Shown: piece by piece, positions 1 to 9,018 of the stretch
Layout: each line of letters begins with the position of its first letter
Position numbering within the stretch: position 1 is the stretch's first letter
Source: Pantoea sp. SOD02
Lineage (GTDB): Bacteria; Pseudomonadota; Gammaproteobacteria; Enterobacterales; Enterobacteriaceae
DNA: 64,000 nucleotides
Assembly (NCBI RefSeq): GCF_024707505.1
Contig: NZ_CP102605.1
Span: 744,001 to 808,000 of the forward strand
Direction of reading: 5' to 3'
The notes under the pieces: model-generated
Told to the model about the DNA's origin: nothing
The model's database searches: none
Seen by the model: the letters and a program-made list of their open reading frames with translations, nothing else
Program-made: the position numbers and the translations under genes

Positions 1-1588
1 GTTGTTCAGAAGTCACAATTTCAGCAATTCGCAACACATAGATCATCGTGGCGCCTGGTGGTATTTTTGGTGCGTAACCTTTATCGCCGTAGGCTTTCTC
101 GGGCGGGACCACCATCGTCAAACTGCCGTGATTGCGTAACTCGCGGATAGCCGCCTGGAACAACGGTGGGAAATCATTAATCGGCTGAGAGAGTACTTTA
201 TCGGCCAGTTCCATATCCTGCACCACTGTTCCATCGGTGAGCATCTCTTTTACAACAATGGAAACCGTAGCATCTTCAGGGATAACATCATCGCCAGCGT
301 AATCAACCTTGTACCAGAAGCCCGTATCGGAAGATTTAACCCCTTTCTGCTTCTTAAATTTTGCGAGATATTTTTCACCCTCTTTCCGCTTGTCAATGAC
401 CGTTTTGGCGCGTGCTTTGTTAGCCACCTCATCAGCGTCCTGCTTTGCCTGCTTCAACTCTACAGCAGAGAGTTTCAGTTGATTTTCATCAATGAATACA
501 TCCTGGATGCCGGCGAGCATGCTGTTTTTGTCTGTCGCTACGCCCATTTCCTTATGTTCGTTTTCCAGTGCCAGAATATCCTGCGCCAGTGACACGCCAA
601 TGGCATAAGATTGTTTGCCTGCCGCGCTTTTCAGCAACTCAGGCGAGGTTAAGGCATCCTCGCGATGTTTAAGGGTGTCACGCTCTGCCTCTACGGATTT
701 AAGAGTTACAGCCAACTCAACCCTTTCACTCTCTTTCTCTTCTAACATCCGCTTTAGATCTTCAAAATGCTGATACTGTGCCGCCTGAGATTCGTTAATT
801 TGCTGTAAGGAGATTAGATTTTTTTGCAACTCCTTCACCTGCGCTTTATCGGCAGTGTCTTGCTCTGCGAGTTTTTGCTGTAAGCCCGCAACCTGCTCAT
901 TTAACTTAGCGATCTCAAGCTGCGAAGCCGCTAATTCTTGCTGCTCTTTTTTCACGTTAGCCTGAAATGCACGCAGGTTATCATCATGTTCGTCACGCTG
1001 CTGCTGATGTGTTTGCTGCAAAATCTCAAGTTGATTACGCAGTTCATCATTGTTGGCACGCATGGTGTCATTCAGCTCTTTAGCCACTAATTCGCGCTCT
1101 TTGCTGGCGGCAATCAGTGCTTTAACGTCTTTTTCACTGGCCGTCAGACTGAGAGCTTTACGAACCCCGGCAGCGAACTGCTGCAAATTATCCAGGCTTT
1201 GTGTCAGTGTGAGCGCGGGAGCCGTTTTTTCTGCAGTCGACGCCTTTTCTTTTTGCGCAGCCTGTAACGCCGCTTCAGCGGCTTGTTTTTCAGCTCGCAG
1301 TTTTTTTAATTCGCGCTCTTGTGCCGCTAAAGTCGCTTGTTGCTCATTTGATCGCCGTACTGATGGTTTCTTTCCGGTTGATAAAGCCTTGGGCTTTTCT
1401 GCATTCAGCATGTCAGAGGATTTATTTTCAGGCTGTGATTCCTGATGCGCCTGATATTCCTTCGCAAACAGCAGTAATTCTGGAATACCCGATGAATCCG
1501 CCTGGGCCTTAATAGGCAAACCCCAATACGGGATAATCACCATAAAATAGATGACTATTTTTTTTAACATTAAACGAGAAAAAGCCAT
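1..1588 (-). CDS. FKBP-type peptidyl-prolyl isomerase with long coiled coil, 3' end cut by window edge
   Basis: The frame is open from the ATG at 1588 to the window edge (529 codons, no stop), so the C-terminus lies outside. A signal peptide covers about residues 1-31, with a hydrophobic stretch and a likely cut after AQA. Residues about 75-320 are rich in E, K, Q and A in heptad style and should form a long coiled coil. Residues about 325-415 resemble the FKBP N-terminal dimerisation domain (SYAIGVSLAQDI, then K/E-rich helices). From about 416 there is an FKBP catalytic domain ending in the typical YGDKGYAPKIPPGATMIY stretch. The likely role is a periplasmic prolyl isomerase/chaperone of the FkpA/Mip type. 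A GAAGGTG ribosome site precedes the start. Local GC is lower than in the metabolic clusters. The coiled-coil insertion is unusual for FkpA. Confidence 0.85.
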   Translation of the reverse strand, partial: MAFSRLMLKKIVIYFMVIIPYWGLPIKAQADSSGIPELLLFAKEYQAHQESQPENKSSDMLNAEKPKALSTGKKPSVRRSNEQQATLAAQERELKKLRAEKQAAEAALQAAQKEKASTAEKTAPALTLTQSLDNLQQFAAGVRKALSLTASEKDVKALIAASKERELVAKELNDTMRANNDELRNQLEILQQTHQQQRDEHDDNLRAFQANVKKEQQELAASQLEIAKLNEQVAGLQQKLAEQDTADKAQVKELQKNLISLQQINESQAAQYQHFEDLKRMLEEKESERVELAVTLKSVEAERDTLKHREDALTSPELLKSAAGKQSYAIGVSLAQDILALENEHKEMGVATDKNSMLAGIQDVFIDENQLKLSAVELKQAKQDADEVANKARAKTVIDKRKEGEKYLAKFKKQKGVKSSDTGFWYKVDYAGDDVIPEDATVSIVVKEMLTDGTVVQDMELADKVLSQPINDFPPLFQAAIRELRNHGSLTMVVPPEKAYGDKGYAPKIPPGATMIYVLRIAEIVTSEQ

Positions 1589-1799
1589 ACGCACCTTCAA
1601 ATCGAGTAATAGCCGCTAACATAAAATTAACGCACGAAATATCATTTTCGCGCGTAATTATGATTGCTGTGCGGTGTGGACTAAAGAGGGATAAAGCGGA
1701 ACTTCTGAATCATAATGATTAAAATTAGGGCTAGTCCATGGCTGTTACGGCACTTCCTAAGCTAGCGCTTACTTCCGGGACAAAGCTATGTTTGCAGAC

Positions 1800-1871
1800 T
1801 TAGGAAAAATCGACATCATTTTCAGTGGGGAACGCACTATCATCAACATTACGGCCATCTAAATAAATCAT
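1800..1871 (-). CDS. possible 23-codon ORF coupled to the upstream lipoprotein gene
   Basis: The lipoprotein stop TAA shares its last base with an ATG (TAATG), which opens a 23-residue acidic frame starting MIYLDGRN and ending at TAA. Such overlaps often mean translational coupling. The product resembles nothing I recognise. It could equally be a chance ORF or the decayed start of a lost gene; the 211 bp between it and the FKBP gene start show no other gene. Confidence 0.2.
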   Translation of the reverse strand: MIYLDGRNVDDSAFPTENDVDFS

Positions 1872-2272
1872 TACTTTATCGACTCAGCGCGGTCGGACAA
1901 ACTCTTTAGCAATGACTGTTTGATTTCCGCACATAGCCGATTCACTTTATATCGATACAGTGCATCAACGGTATCCTGAGTTCCATTATTCACTTTATTT
2001 CGCACCGCTGCATATTTCGCCGCACCACCCATTAATCGGTCAAACTCAGCTTTATTAATACCGTATTGTGTTGCTTCAACACTCTTTAAAGCATCCAGTT
2101 CATCGCGGCACTGCTGTAATTGTGTATTTTCGGTTTCTGCCGCTTGCCGTTCGTTTTGCACCGAGGACGAAGGCGTTGATGGCAATGTTTTTATGCGACT
2201 CTGACAACCTGCCAGCAATAGCATAAAAGTGGTACATAAGGTGATGGCTGTAATGTTGTGTTTAACGCTCAT
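1871..2272 (-). CDS. small outer-membrane-type lipoprotein, function unknown
   Basis: The protein is 133 residues. It starts with a lysine, a hydrophobic run and the lipobox LLAGC with the lipidated cysteine at about residue 23, so it should be a lipoprotein. The residue after the cysteine is Q, not D, which favours outer-membrane sorting. The rest is polar and helical, with a Q/E-rich stretch at about residues 45-65 and a second cysteine pair (CRDEL, LCAEI) that may form a disulfide. No known family is recognised. It lies upstream of the FKBP gene on the same strand, which suggests a joint envelope function, but a 280-bp gap leaves room for a separate promoter. Confidence 0.75.
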   Translation of the reverse strand: MSVKHNITAITLCTTFMLLLAGCQSRIKTLPSTPSSSVQNERQAAETENTQLQQCRDELDALKSVEATQYGINKAEFDRLMGGAAKYAAVRNKVNNGTQDTVDALYRYKVNRLCAEIKQSLLKSLSDRAESIK

Positions 2273-2407
2273 TATTATTTCTCTAAAGACGAATCAATGA
2301 TAAGTGCTGACAAAACTTCATCGCGCGTAATAGGCGCAAGCCTGCACTAAGATTGGCCTTAAGAGTAATAACAACCTTCATTCTGGACGAGTGAGTTGAG
2401 GTGAAAT

Positions 2408-2432
2408 CTTGTTATTAACGCGTTTTAACAAG
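2408..2432. promoter_or_regulatory. inverted repeat upstream of the lipoprotein gene
   Basis: CTTGTTA and TAACAAG form a perfect 7-bp inverted repeat with an 11-bp spacer that itself contains AACGCGTT. It lies about 135 bp upstream of the lipoprotein start, inside the roughly 240 bp between that gene and the palindromic repeat. It may be an operator. I see no convincing promoter boxes or gene in the rest of this gap. Confidence 0.25.
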
Positions 2433-2512
2433 TTTTAATGGCTTGTTATTCAAAAGAAAATTGATGTGAGAACATGCAAGGATGTTGGTGTTAAGACGTT
2501 TTTGATGCAAAA

Positions 2513-2571
2513 GGTCGCCATAAATGGCGACCCTACGAGCGGGTTTTGTAGGGGCGCCATTTATGGCGACC
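2513..2571. repeat. REPIN-like inverted pair of 20-bp palindromes
   Basis: Two palindromes of the GGTCGCCATAAATGGCGACC type face each other, each bearing CTAC on the inner side (CCCTAC ... GTAGGGG). They lie 11 bp beyond the TetR stop codon. This is one of eight loci of the same family in the window. The paired and inverted layout resembles REP doublets (REPIN/BIME). Confidence 0.85.
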
Positions 2572-2582
2572 TGGCACACAAA

Positions 2583-3203
2583 CTATTTACTGCGGCTGGC
2601 TTCGGCGGTGAATTCATTCGCGGTGGCGAAGCCGCGTAAACCGCCGACCAGAACCGACATCAGCTGGGTGCCGACCTGTTTTTCCGTCAGCCCTACCGTG
2701 ACGAGCAAATCAAAGATTTCGCGCGGATCGAACAGGATATTCCACAGGAACACCGCCTTGTCGCCGATGTCCGGCAACTCCATCTCTTCCATCGCTTCAC
2801 GTAACGCCGGGCGCAGCGCGTCGGCCTGCACTAACAAGTATTCCGCGCCCTCCCATAAACGTTCCAGATAGCCGCGACGGTTACGCATCGGCACCATCGC
2901 CGCACCGCGCTCGCGAACCAGTTTGATCCAGTAACGGCTGACTTTTTCCAGCTTCAGTAAGCCGCTGCAGCTTTGCTCGAGACTGTAATCCAGCAGCAGT
3001 TGCCCCACGTCCTGACGATACGCATTCAGCACCTCTTCTACCGACGTAAACTGACGATAGGCGGTGGCCACGGAGACGCCAGCTTCCGCGGCGATTTCCG
3101 TCATGCTTATCGGGGTTTCGGAGCGCTCGAACAAACGGGCAGCTGCCTGAATCAGGTTCTTGCGGTTTCTTTCGGTATCACTGCGCATCGGTTTTCCCGT
3201 CAT
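2583..3203 (-). CDS. TetR/AcrR family transcriptional regulator
   Basis: The protein is 206 residues, usual for TetR. The N-terminal helix-turn-helix is clear: RKNLIQAAARLFER, then ISMTEIAAEAGVSVATAYRQF at about residues 33-52, followed by a helical ligand-binding domain. It is the last gene of the minus-strand catabolic cluster, 30 bp after the aminotransferase, so it probably controls that cluster in response to its substrate or an intermediate. A second start six codons in (MRSDTERN) has a better-spaced purine-rich ribosome site. No autogenous promoter is evident. Confidence 0.88.
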   Translation of the reverse strand: MTGKPMRSDTERNRKNLIQAAARLFERSETPISMTEIAAEAGVSVATAYRQFTSVEEVLNAYRQDVGQLLLDYSLEQSCSGLLKLEKVSRYWIKLVRERGAAMVPMRNRRGYLERLWEGAEYLLVQADALRPALREAMEEMELPDIGDKAVFLWNILFDPREIFDLLVTVGLTEKQVGTQLMSVLVGGLRGFATANEFTAEASRSK

Positions 3204-3233
3204 TGTGGGTGTGCTTCCTTAAACGTACTGATG

Positions 3234-4385
3234 TTATTTGAAACTGGCCAGGCCGCGCTTCAAACGGCGCACACCTTCACTAATGGCTTCACTGCTGGCA
3301 GCGTAAGAGAGACGCAAATGCCCTTCGCCCGCCGCGCCAAATTCACTGCCAGGCCGCACCGCGATGCCCTGTTCGCGCAGCAGCGACACCATATCAATCG
3401 CCGGAATCGGCAACGAATAGGCAGGGAAGCAGTAAAACGCGCCTTCGGGTTCATTGAGTTTCAACTCTGGAATGGCCGACAATCCTTCCATCATCAGCAC
3501 GCGACGCTGGCGGTAGACATCATACATACGTTTTACGTCATCTTTACACTGCGTGAGCCCCACCAGCGCCGCACGCTGCACCGCGCTGTTCACCGATCCG
3601 TTCACCGTATTGTGTACGCGCGCGGCGGCGGCAATCATCTCCGCCGGTCCCGCCAGATAACCCACGCGCCAGCCGGTCATGGCATAACTTTTGGAGAAAG
3701 TCTGACAGAACAGAGTGCGTCCGGCAAAAGCGGGAATGTGCAGCACCGAGGTAAAGGGACGATCGGTAAACACCAGATCGCTATAAGCTTCATCGGCGAT
3801 CACCAGCGTATCGTGCTGGTTCACCAACTGACCGAGCGCTTCAATTTCGGCGCGGCTGTGCACAATGCCGGTGGGATTGCCGGGATTACAGAACACAAAC
3901 AGTTTGGCGCCGTCGAGCGCACGATCCAGACGTTCCAGATCCCAGTGCAAATCCGCGCGGCACGGCATCGGCACGCAGATGCCGCCGGCCATATTGACCA
4001 AATCCGCATACAGCGAATAGGTTGGATCGGGGATCACCACGCGATCGCCTGGATTGACGATAGAGAGAATCGCCGCCGCAAGACCGGCGGTGCCGCCGTG
4101 CGTGACCAGAATTTCACCGGCTTTCACCGCGTTGCCGCTCTGCGCGGACACCTCATCCGCCAGCGCGCTGCACAAGGCTTTGTCTCCGAGCAGCGGCGCG
4201 TAATGGGTGTAACCGGCTTGCAGTGCTTCAACCGCCGCTTGCACGATGCGCGGCGGCGTATCGAAATCCGGTTCGCCCATCGCCAGAGAAACCATATCGC
4301 TGCTCGACGCAGGTTGCTGCACACGCAGCGAGGTGCGCTCTACACGTAATACCGCCTCGGCGGCTTTAAAATTTTGACTCGACAT
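3234..4385 (-). CDS. PLP-dependent aminotransferase, class I/II
   Basis: This is a 383-residue fold-type I aminotransferase. Visible landmarks are the cofactor-stacking THGGTAGLAAA region near residue 95, the NPGNPTG motif near 168, the VIADEAYSDLVF segment near 196 and the Schiff-base lysine in TFSKSYAMTGWR near 231. A C-terminal arginine in GHLRLSYA should bind the substrate carboxylate. The family uses pyridoxal phosphate in the cytosol to exchange amino and keto groups. It lies 8 bp after the SDR gene in the hydantoinase cluster, so it probably acts on an amino acid or keto acid from the hydrolytic step. The substrate cannot be read from the sequence. Confidence 0.9.
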   Translation of the reverse strand: MSSQNFKAAEAVLRVERTSLRVQQPASSSDMVSLAMGEPDFDTPPRIVQAAVEALQAGYTHYAPLLGDKALCSALADEVSAQSGNAVKAGEILVTHGGTAGLAAAILSIVNPGDRVVIPDPTYSLYADLVNMAGGICVPMPCRADLHWDLERLDRALDGAKLFVFCNPGNPTGIVHSRAEIEALGQLVNQHDTLVIADEAYSDLVFTDRPFTSVLHIPAFAGRTLFCQTFSKSYAMTGWRVGYLAGPAEMIAAAARVHNTVNGSVNSAVQRAALVGLTQCKDDVKRMYDVYRQRRVLMMEGLSAIPELKLNEPEGAFYCFPAYSLPIPAIDMVSLLREQGIAVRPGSEFGAAGEGHLRLSYAASSEAISEGVRRLKRGLASFK

Positions 4386-4393
4386 AAGGATTC

Positions 4394-5203
4394 CTATTCC
4401 GATTTTTCACGTTCGGCCTGGCACGCTGCCGGGGCATTTTTCCAGCGGCTGATCTCCAGATCGCCGGAGAGATCGCGCAGCACCGTCGGCGCGACAATCA
4501 GTTCTTCCACCACGGTGCGCGCCGGTAAGCTGGCGCACAGCAGAATGGCTTCGGCCACATCTTCCGGCTGCACCATGCCATCACGAATCGCTTGATCCGG
4601 CGGATTGGCGCGGTTATCCATGATCGGCGTGTTCACTTCACCTGGTAAAATGCAGGTAGAGCGGATGCCGTCATTGCGGAAAGTGTTGTGCAGATAGGTC
4701 ATAAAGTTGCGCACCGCCGCTTTCGCTGCGCCGTAGGCGGCGCCACCCAGCAGGTTTGGCCGCAGCGCCGCCAGTGAGGAAACGGTGATGATGGTGCCGT
4801 TCTTGCGCGCCAGCATGTCCGGCAGCAGCGCCTGGGTCAGCAGAAAAACCGCTTTCATGTTGACGTCCTGCACCTGATCCCACTCCTCTTCGGCAATCCA
4901 GCGCGCATTCAGCGTCTTGCTGGCGCTGCCGGCGTTGTTGACCAGAATATCGACTTGGCCCCGTTCGGCTATCGCCCACGTCACCAGCGCCTCAACCTCG
5001 GTTTTTTGCGCGATGTCTGCGGCATACGCCGATACTTTACCGCCCTGCGCGATCAGGCTTGCCGCCACCTCATCCAGCACCGCCTGACGACGTCCCACCA
5101 AAATCACATGCGCCCCGCGCGCGGCAAAACCGGCTGCCGCCGCTTTACCAATTCCGCTACCCGCGCCGGTAATCAGCACCACTTTTCCCGTTAATCTGTC
5201 CAT
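4394..5203 (-). CDS. short-chain dehydrogenase/reductase (SDR)
   Basis: The protein is 269 residues, a classical SDR. The cofactor motif TGAGSGIG lies at about residues 13-20, NNAG at about 90 and the catalytic Ser (VSSLAAL) and YGAAK (YxxxK) at about 140 and 157. GRR after the second beta strand suggests NADP(H), but this is weak. It probably oxidises or reduces a hydroxy or keto intermediate in the hydantoinase pathway. It sits between hyuB (3 bp upstream) and the aminotransferase (8 bp downstream), so all three are almost certainly cotranscribed. Confidence 0.9.
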   Translation of the reverse strand: MDRLTGKVVLITGAGSGIGKAAAAGFAARGAHVILVGRRQAVLDEVAASLIAQGGKVSAYAADIAQKTEVEALVTWAIAERGQVDILVNNAGSASKTLNARWIAEEEWDQVQDVNMKAVFLLTQALLPDMLARKNGTIITVSSLAALRPNLLGGAAYGAAKAAVRNFMTYLHNTFRNDGIRSTCILPGEVNTPIMDNRANPPDQAIRDGMVQPEDVAEAILLCASLPARTVVEELIVAPTVLRDLSGDLEISRWKNAPAACQAEREKSE

Positions 5204-5206
5204 GTT

Positions 5207-6889
5207 TTAGCCTCTTGTAAGGTCATGCAGGTTCACGCCGTAATCACGCAACGCGCCCGCTTCAGTGATGTAACCTTCCTGCACATCCCACAGGATGGCG
5301 TTGAGATCGCGCTCAGCTACCGGCATTTTGCCGCCGCCGCCCGGCATTTGAATGGTGACTTCGTCGCCGGGTAACACATCATGGCGTCCAACCGGTTTCG
5401 CCAGCGATGCGCCGTTAATCGCTACAACGTTTGGCGCACCCGCCGCCGCGCCTAACACGCCCTCTGCCGCGTGTTTTTGCCGCGAATAGAACATGCTGTG
5501 TGAGAGCGGATATTTACTGGTGTTGCGAATCACCATGCGCTGCGCCACGCCGCCACGATAGCGTCCGGCACCGCCCGAATCGGGCACGATGGATTTCTGC
5601 AGGAACAGCAGCGGCGTGGCAGATTCAATCAGCTCAACCGGCGTGGAGGACATGTTGCCAGGGAAGCCGGTGACAATGCCGTCTGCGGCAGGACGCGCGC
5701 CGGTGCCGCCGTTGACGCACAGGCTTTCGACAAAACGGCGTCCGTCATCGAACTGTCCGGCGAACACGTCGCAGGTGACCGGCGCGCTGCCCGAGTGGCC
5801 CATCACGCGATCCGGCATGATATCGGCCAGCGCAGTGAAAATGGCGGCGTGCGCCATGTGTCCGACGCGGTTACGCATCTCCACCGCACAAGGCGGACGC
5901 GCATTAGCAATCGAGCCTTCCGGCGCGGTGACGGTGATGGATTTGAAGCAGCCTTCGTTATTCGGCAGATGCGGCTCAAGCAGACATTTCAGCGGATAGA
6001 CGCTGTAGGCATAGGTGAATGACATTGGGCAATTGCTGCCAAACAGCGACTCCGCCGACGAACCGGCATAATCGATGGTGATGTTGCTGCCCTCGACAAT
6101 CACCGCCACGTTGAGATGGATGTCGCCTTCGTAGTCGCCAATATCCACCGCCGCTTCGTAGCGACCATCCGGCACTGCCTCAATCGCTTTGCGCATGGCG
6201 ATTTCAGTCAGCGAGTGAATCTTCTCCGCCAGCGGCGTTACCGATTCCAGCTGCAAATCCTCCATCAAGCCGAGCAAGCCGTTAGCGCCAATTTGGTTGG
6301 CCGCCAGCATGGCGTGCAGATCGCCTTCCACCTGATCCGGCGAGCGCACGTTGGCAAGGAACAGATCCAGCAATTGCTGGTTCACCTGACCGGCAATCAT
6401 CAGTTTGCTCGGCGGGATGAGGAATCCCTCTTCAAACATATCGCGCGATGAGCCCATATTCAGCGAGCCGCCAATATCGGACATGTGCGCCGCTGCGCCG
6501 GTAAACGCCACCAGCTTGCCGGCGCGGAATACCGGCGTTACCACCGTCACGTCATTGAGATGGCCGGTGCCGAGCCAGGGATCGTTAGTGATCAGCGCAT
6601 CGCCGGGTTTCAGCGTCTCCGCCGGAAATTTCGCCAGCAGATGACGCACCGTGGCGGGCAGTGTGCCGATAAACACCGGCACGCTGGTTTTCGGTTGCGC
6701 CAGCGAGCTGCCGCTGGCGTCCATCAGCAGGCACGAGTAATCGCCTACTTCGCGGATAATGCTGGAGAACGCCATGTTAACCAGCGTGGCCGCCGCCTCT
6801 TCCGAGATGCTGACAAGGCGATCCCAGGTAATGCGCAGGCTAATCGGATCGTCGAGAAAACGCAGATGATCGGGGGTTGTCGCACTCAT
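5207..6889 (-). CDS. hyuB: hydantoinase B/oxoprolinase family subunit
   Basis: This is the B subunit of an ATP-dependent hydantoinase/5-oxoprolinase-type enzyme. The start MSATTPDH at 6889 is chosen because its ATG overlaps the hyuA stop (TGATG), a coupled arrangement; a longer frame to 6964 would run into hyuA. The protein is then 560 residues, typical for HyuB. Family landmarks include NDPWLGTGHLNDVTVV, HMSDIGG, the MRNRVGHMAHA segment and a glycine-rich C-terminal part (GGGGKMP). With HyuA it would open a cyclic amide ring at the cost of ATP, or carboxylate a ketone as in acetophenone/acetone carboxylase relatives; the sequence does not decide which. Confidence 0.9.
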   Translation of the reverse strand: MSATTPDHLRFLDDPISLRITWDRLVSISEEAAATLVNMAFSSIIREVGDYSCLLMDASGSSLAQPKTSVPVFIGTLPATVRHLLAKFPAETLKPGDALITNDPWLGTGHLNDVTVVTPVFRAGKLVAFTGAAAHMSDIGGSLNMGSSRDMFEEGFLIPPSKLMIAGQVNQQLLDLFLANVRSPDQVEGDLHAMLAANQIGANGLLGLMEDLQLESVTPLAEKIHSLTEIAMRKAIEAVPDGRYEAAVDIGDYEGDIHLNVAVIVEGSNITIDYAGSSAESLFGSNCPMSFTYAYSVYPLKCLLEPHLPNNEGCFKSITVTAPEGSIANARPPCAVEMRNRVGHMAHAAIFTALADIMPDRVMGHSGSAPVTCDVFAGQFDDGRRFVESLCVNGGTGARPAADGIVTGFPGNMSSTPVELIESATPLLFLQKSIVPDSGGAGRYRGGVAQRMVIRNTSKYPLSHSMFYSRQKHAAEGVLGAAAGAPNVVAINGASLAKPVGRHDVLPGDEVTIQMPGGGGKMPVAERDLNAILWDVQEGYITEAGALRDYGVNLHDLTRG

Positions 6890-8976
6890 CAGTTCAGCTC
6901 CATCAAAATATTGCCTTGCGGGTCCAGCTGCGCGGATGCGCCGGGACCAACATAAATCGCGCACTCTTTTTCCTGCAGCAGCGCCGGGCCGTGAATCGCT
7001 TCGCCGGTGATCAGTAAGCTGCGTGGGATGACGCGGCAGGCGCTGAAGCCCTGCTCGCGGCCCAGATAGACTTGCAAGCTCTTCTCGCGCGCGTCGGGTT
7101 CAGGATGGCTGAGTTGATCGGTGGTATTCAGCGCGGGCGGCGTGGTCTGCACGCGACCGCGCCAGTTAACCACTTCCACGCCTTGTCCCGACAAGGTGCG
7201 ACCAAAGCGCGCCAGATGGGCGGCTTCAAAACTGTCGATCAAGGCTTGCGCATCGCCGTGCGCAAGGAAGCTTTCCGGCAGCGTGACGGTGAGCTCCGAA
7301 CCCTGGCCGACATAGCGTACGCCCGCAAGTTTCTGCTGAATCGCGGTATTCGGATCGGCGTTGGCCGCCGCCAGCGTGGTGATCGCCTCGTCAAAGCCTT
7401 CGGCGAACAGCGCCGCAATGCGTTTCACATCAATGCCGGGCTGCAGGCGGCAGCGATCGCTGCGCACAAAGTCAGCGCTGGGCGGCGCGGTCAATAAGCC
7501 GAAGGCCGAGTAAACGCCCGCTCCGTTCGGGAAGTAAACGCGTTTGACGCTCAGCTGTTTCGCCAGCGACCAGGCGTGGCTCGGGCCCGCGCCGCCAAAC
7601 GCCAGCATGGTCATTTGTGCTGGGCTGACGTTTTTCTCCACCGAATGGGTGCGCAGCGCTTCGGACATTTTGCTGTTGGCCACTTCATGAATGCCCCATG
7701 CGGCGTCTTCAATGCTCAGCCCCAGCGGTTCGGCGATGCGGCGAATCGCCTGACGCGCGGCTTCAACGTCGAGCGGCATGCGTCCACCGAGAAAGGCATC
7801 GGGATCGAGCAATCCCAGCACCAGATTGGCATCAGTAACCGTCGGCTGCTCGCCGCCGCGCGCGTAACAGGCCGGACCTGGCCAGGCGCTGGCACTTTCC
7901 GGGCCGATTTCCAGCAGGCCAAGAGAATCGACACGCGCGATACTACCGCCGCCCGCACCAATCTCAATCATGTCCACCACCGGCAACTTCACCGGCAAAC
8001 CGCTGCCTTTCAGCAGGCGATCCGCGCGCCCCACTTCGTAATCGATGGTGATGGACGGTTCGCCATCGCGCACCACGCACGCCTTGGCAGTGGTGCCGCC
8101 CATATCAAACGCCAGTACCTGACGTTCGGCGTTTTTACGCGCGAAGGCGGCGGTGGCAACGATGCCGCCTGCCGGGCCGGATTCAATGATGCGCGTGGGA
8201 TAATCCGCCGCCACCTGCGGTGCCATCAGGCCGCCGTTCGATCCCATCACCAGCCAGTCGCAGGTGAAGCCGCCCTCGCGCAATTTGGTCTCCAGTCGTG
8301 CCATATAGCGGCGCGCTTTCGGCTGCACAAAGGCGTTCATGGCGGTTAACACGCCGCGATCGTATTCGCGGATTTCACGCGACACTTTGTGCGACACCGA
8401 GATGGATACGCCCGGCAGTTCGCGGCTGAAAATCGCTTCGATGCGATTCTCATGTTCCGGCCACGCATAAGCATGCATGCACAGTACGGCAACGGCTTCA
8501 TAGCATTGGTCGCGCAGCTCAGCGGCCAGCCGAACCACTTCGTCTTCGTCGAGCGGCGTAATCACTTCGCCGCGTGCCGTCACGCGTTCGCTGATTTCAT
8601 ACGACTGAGAACGCGGCAGCAGCGGCTGCGCCGGTGCACCATTCAGATCGTAGATGTCATAACGGTATTCACGCCCCAGCACCAAAACGTCACGGAAGCC
8701 GCGCGTCACCACGAAGGCGGTTTTCGCGCCACGCCGCTCCAGCAGCGCGTTGATGGCCAGCGTCGTGCCGTGCGTGATGGTGTGAATGTCGCTGGCTTTG
8801 AGGCCGGCCAGCTCCACCAATTGGGTTAAGCCGGTGTACGCCCCTTCCGAAGGATCTTCCGGCGTGGTCAGCGTTTTATGCCGAATCGCCTCGCCAGAGA
8901 TGTCATTCAACAGCACCAGATCGGTAAAAGTGCCGCCAATATCAAACCCTATCCGCCAGGGTGACGCGTTTTTCAT
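6889..8976 (-). CDS. hyuA: hydantoinase/oxoprolinase A subunit (ATP-binding)
   Basis: The protein is 695 residues, standard for HyuA. The N-terminal FDIGGTFTDLVLL is the ASKHA-type phosphate-binding loop. Further landmarks are THGTTLAINALLERRGA at about 67, the ESGPAGGIVATAAF segment at about 265 and a second phosphate loop DMGGTTAKACVV at about 290. It pairs with HyuB through a TGATG overlap. Start ATG 8976 lies 42 bp after the MFS gene. The family includes N-methylhydantoinase, 5-oxoprolinase and acetone/acetophenone carboxylases. The RraA, SDR and aminotransferase neighbours suggest use of an N-containing cyclic compound as carbon or nitrogen source. Confidence 0.92.
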   Translation of the reverse strand: MKNASPWRIGFDIGGTFTDLVLLNDISGEAIRHKTLTTPEDPSEGAYTGLTQLVELAGLKASDIHTITHGTTLAINALLERRGAKTAFVVTRGFRDVLVLGREYRYDIYDLNGAPAQPLLPRSQSYEISERVTARGEVITPLDEDEVVRLAAELRDQCYEAVAVLCMHAYAWPEHENRIEAIFSRELPGVSISVSHKVSREIREYDRGVLTAMNAFVQPKARRYMARLETKLREGGFTCDWLVMGSNGGLMAPQVAADYPTRIIESGPAGGIVATAAFARKNAERQVLAFDMGGTTAKACVVRDGEPSITIDYEVGRADRLLKGSGLPVKLPVVDMIEIGAGGGSIARVDSLGLLEIGPESASAWPGPACYARGGEQPTVTDANLVLGLLDPDAFLGGRMPLDVEAARQAIRRIAEPLGLSIEDAAWGIHEVANSKMSEALRTHSVEKNVSPAQMTMLAFGGAGPSHAWSLAKQLSVKRVYFPNGAGVYSAFGLLTAPPSADFVRSDRCRLQPGIDVKRIAALFAEGFDEAITTLAAANADPNTAIQQKLAGVRYVGQGSELTVTLPESFLAHGDAQALIDSFEAAHLARFGRTLSGQGVEVVNWRGRVQTTPPALNTTDQLSHPEPDAREKSLQVYLGREQGFSACRVIPRSLLITGEAIHGPALLQEKECAIYVGPGASAQLDPQGNILMELN

Positions 8977-9018
8977 AATGACCTCGAAATCCAGAATGTG
9001 GGCAGATTGCTACGGCGT

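Noticed and set aside
2973..4349. Long plus-strand ORF of 458 codons opposite the aminotransferase
   Set aside because: It is an antisense shadow of GC-rich coding sequence, His/Arg-rich, with no family resemblance. The minus-strand aminotransferase has all its motifs.
6889..6964. Longer HyuB start at 6964
   Set aside because: The extra 25 residues lie inside the hyuA reading frame and do not resemble the family. The ATG overlapping the hyuA stop is the natural start.
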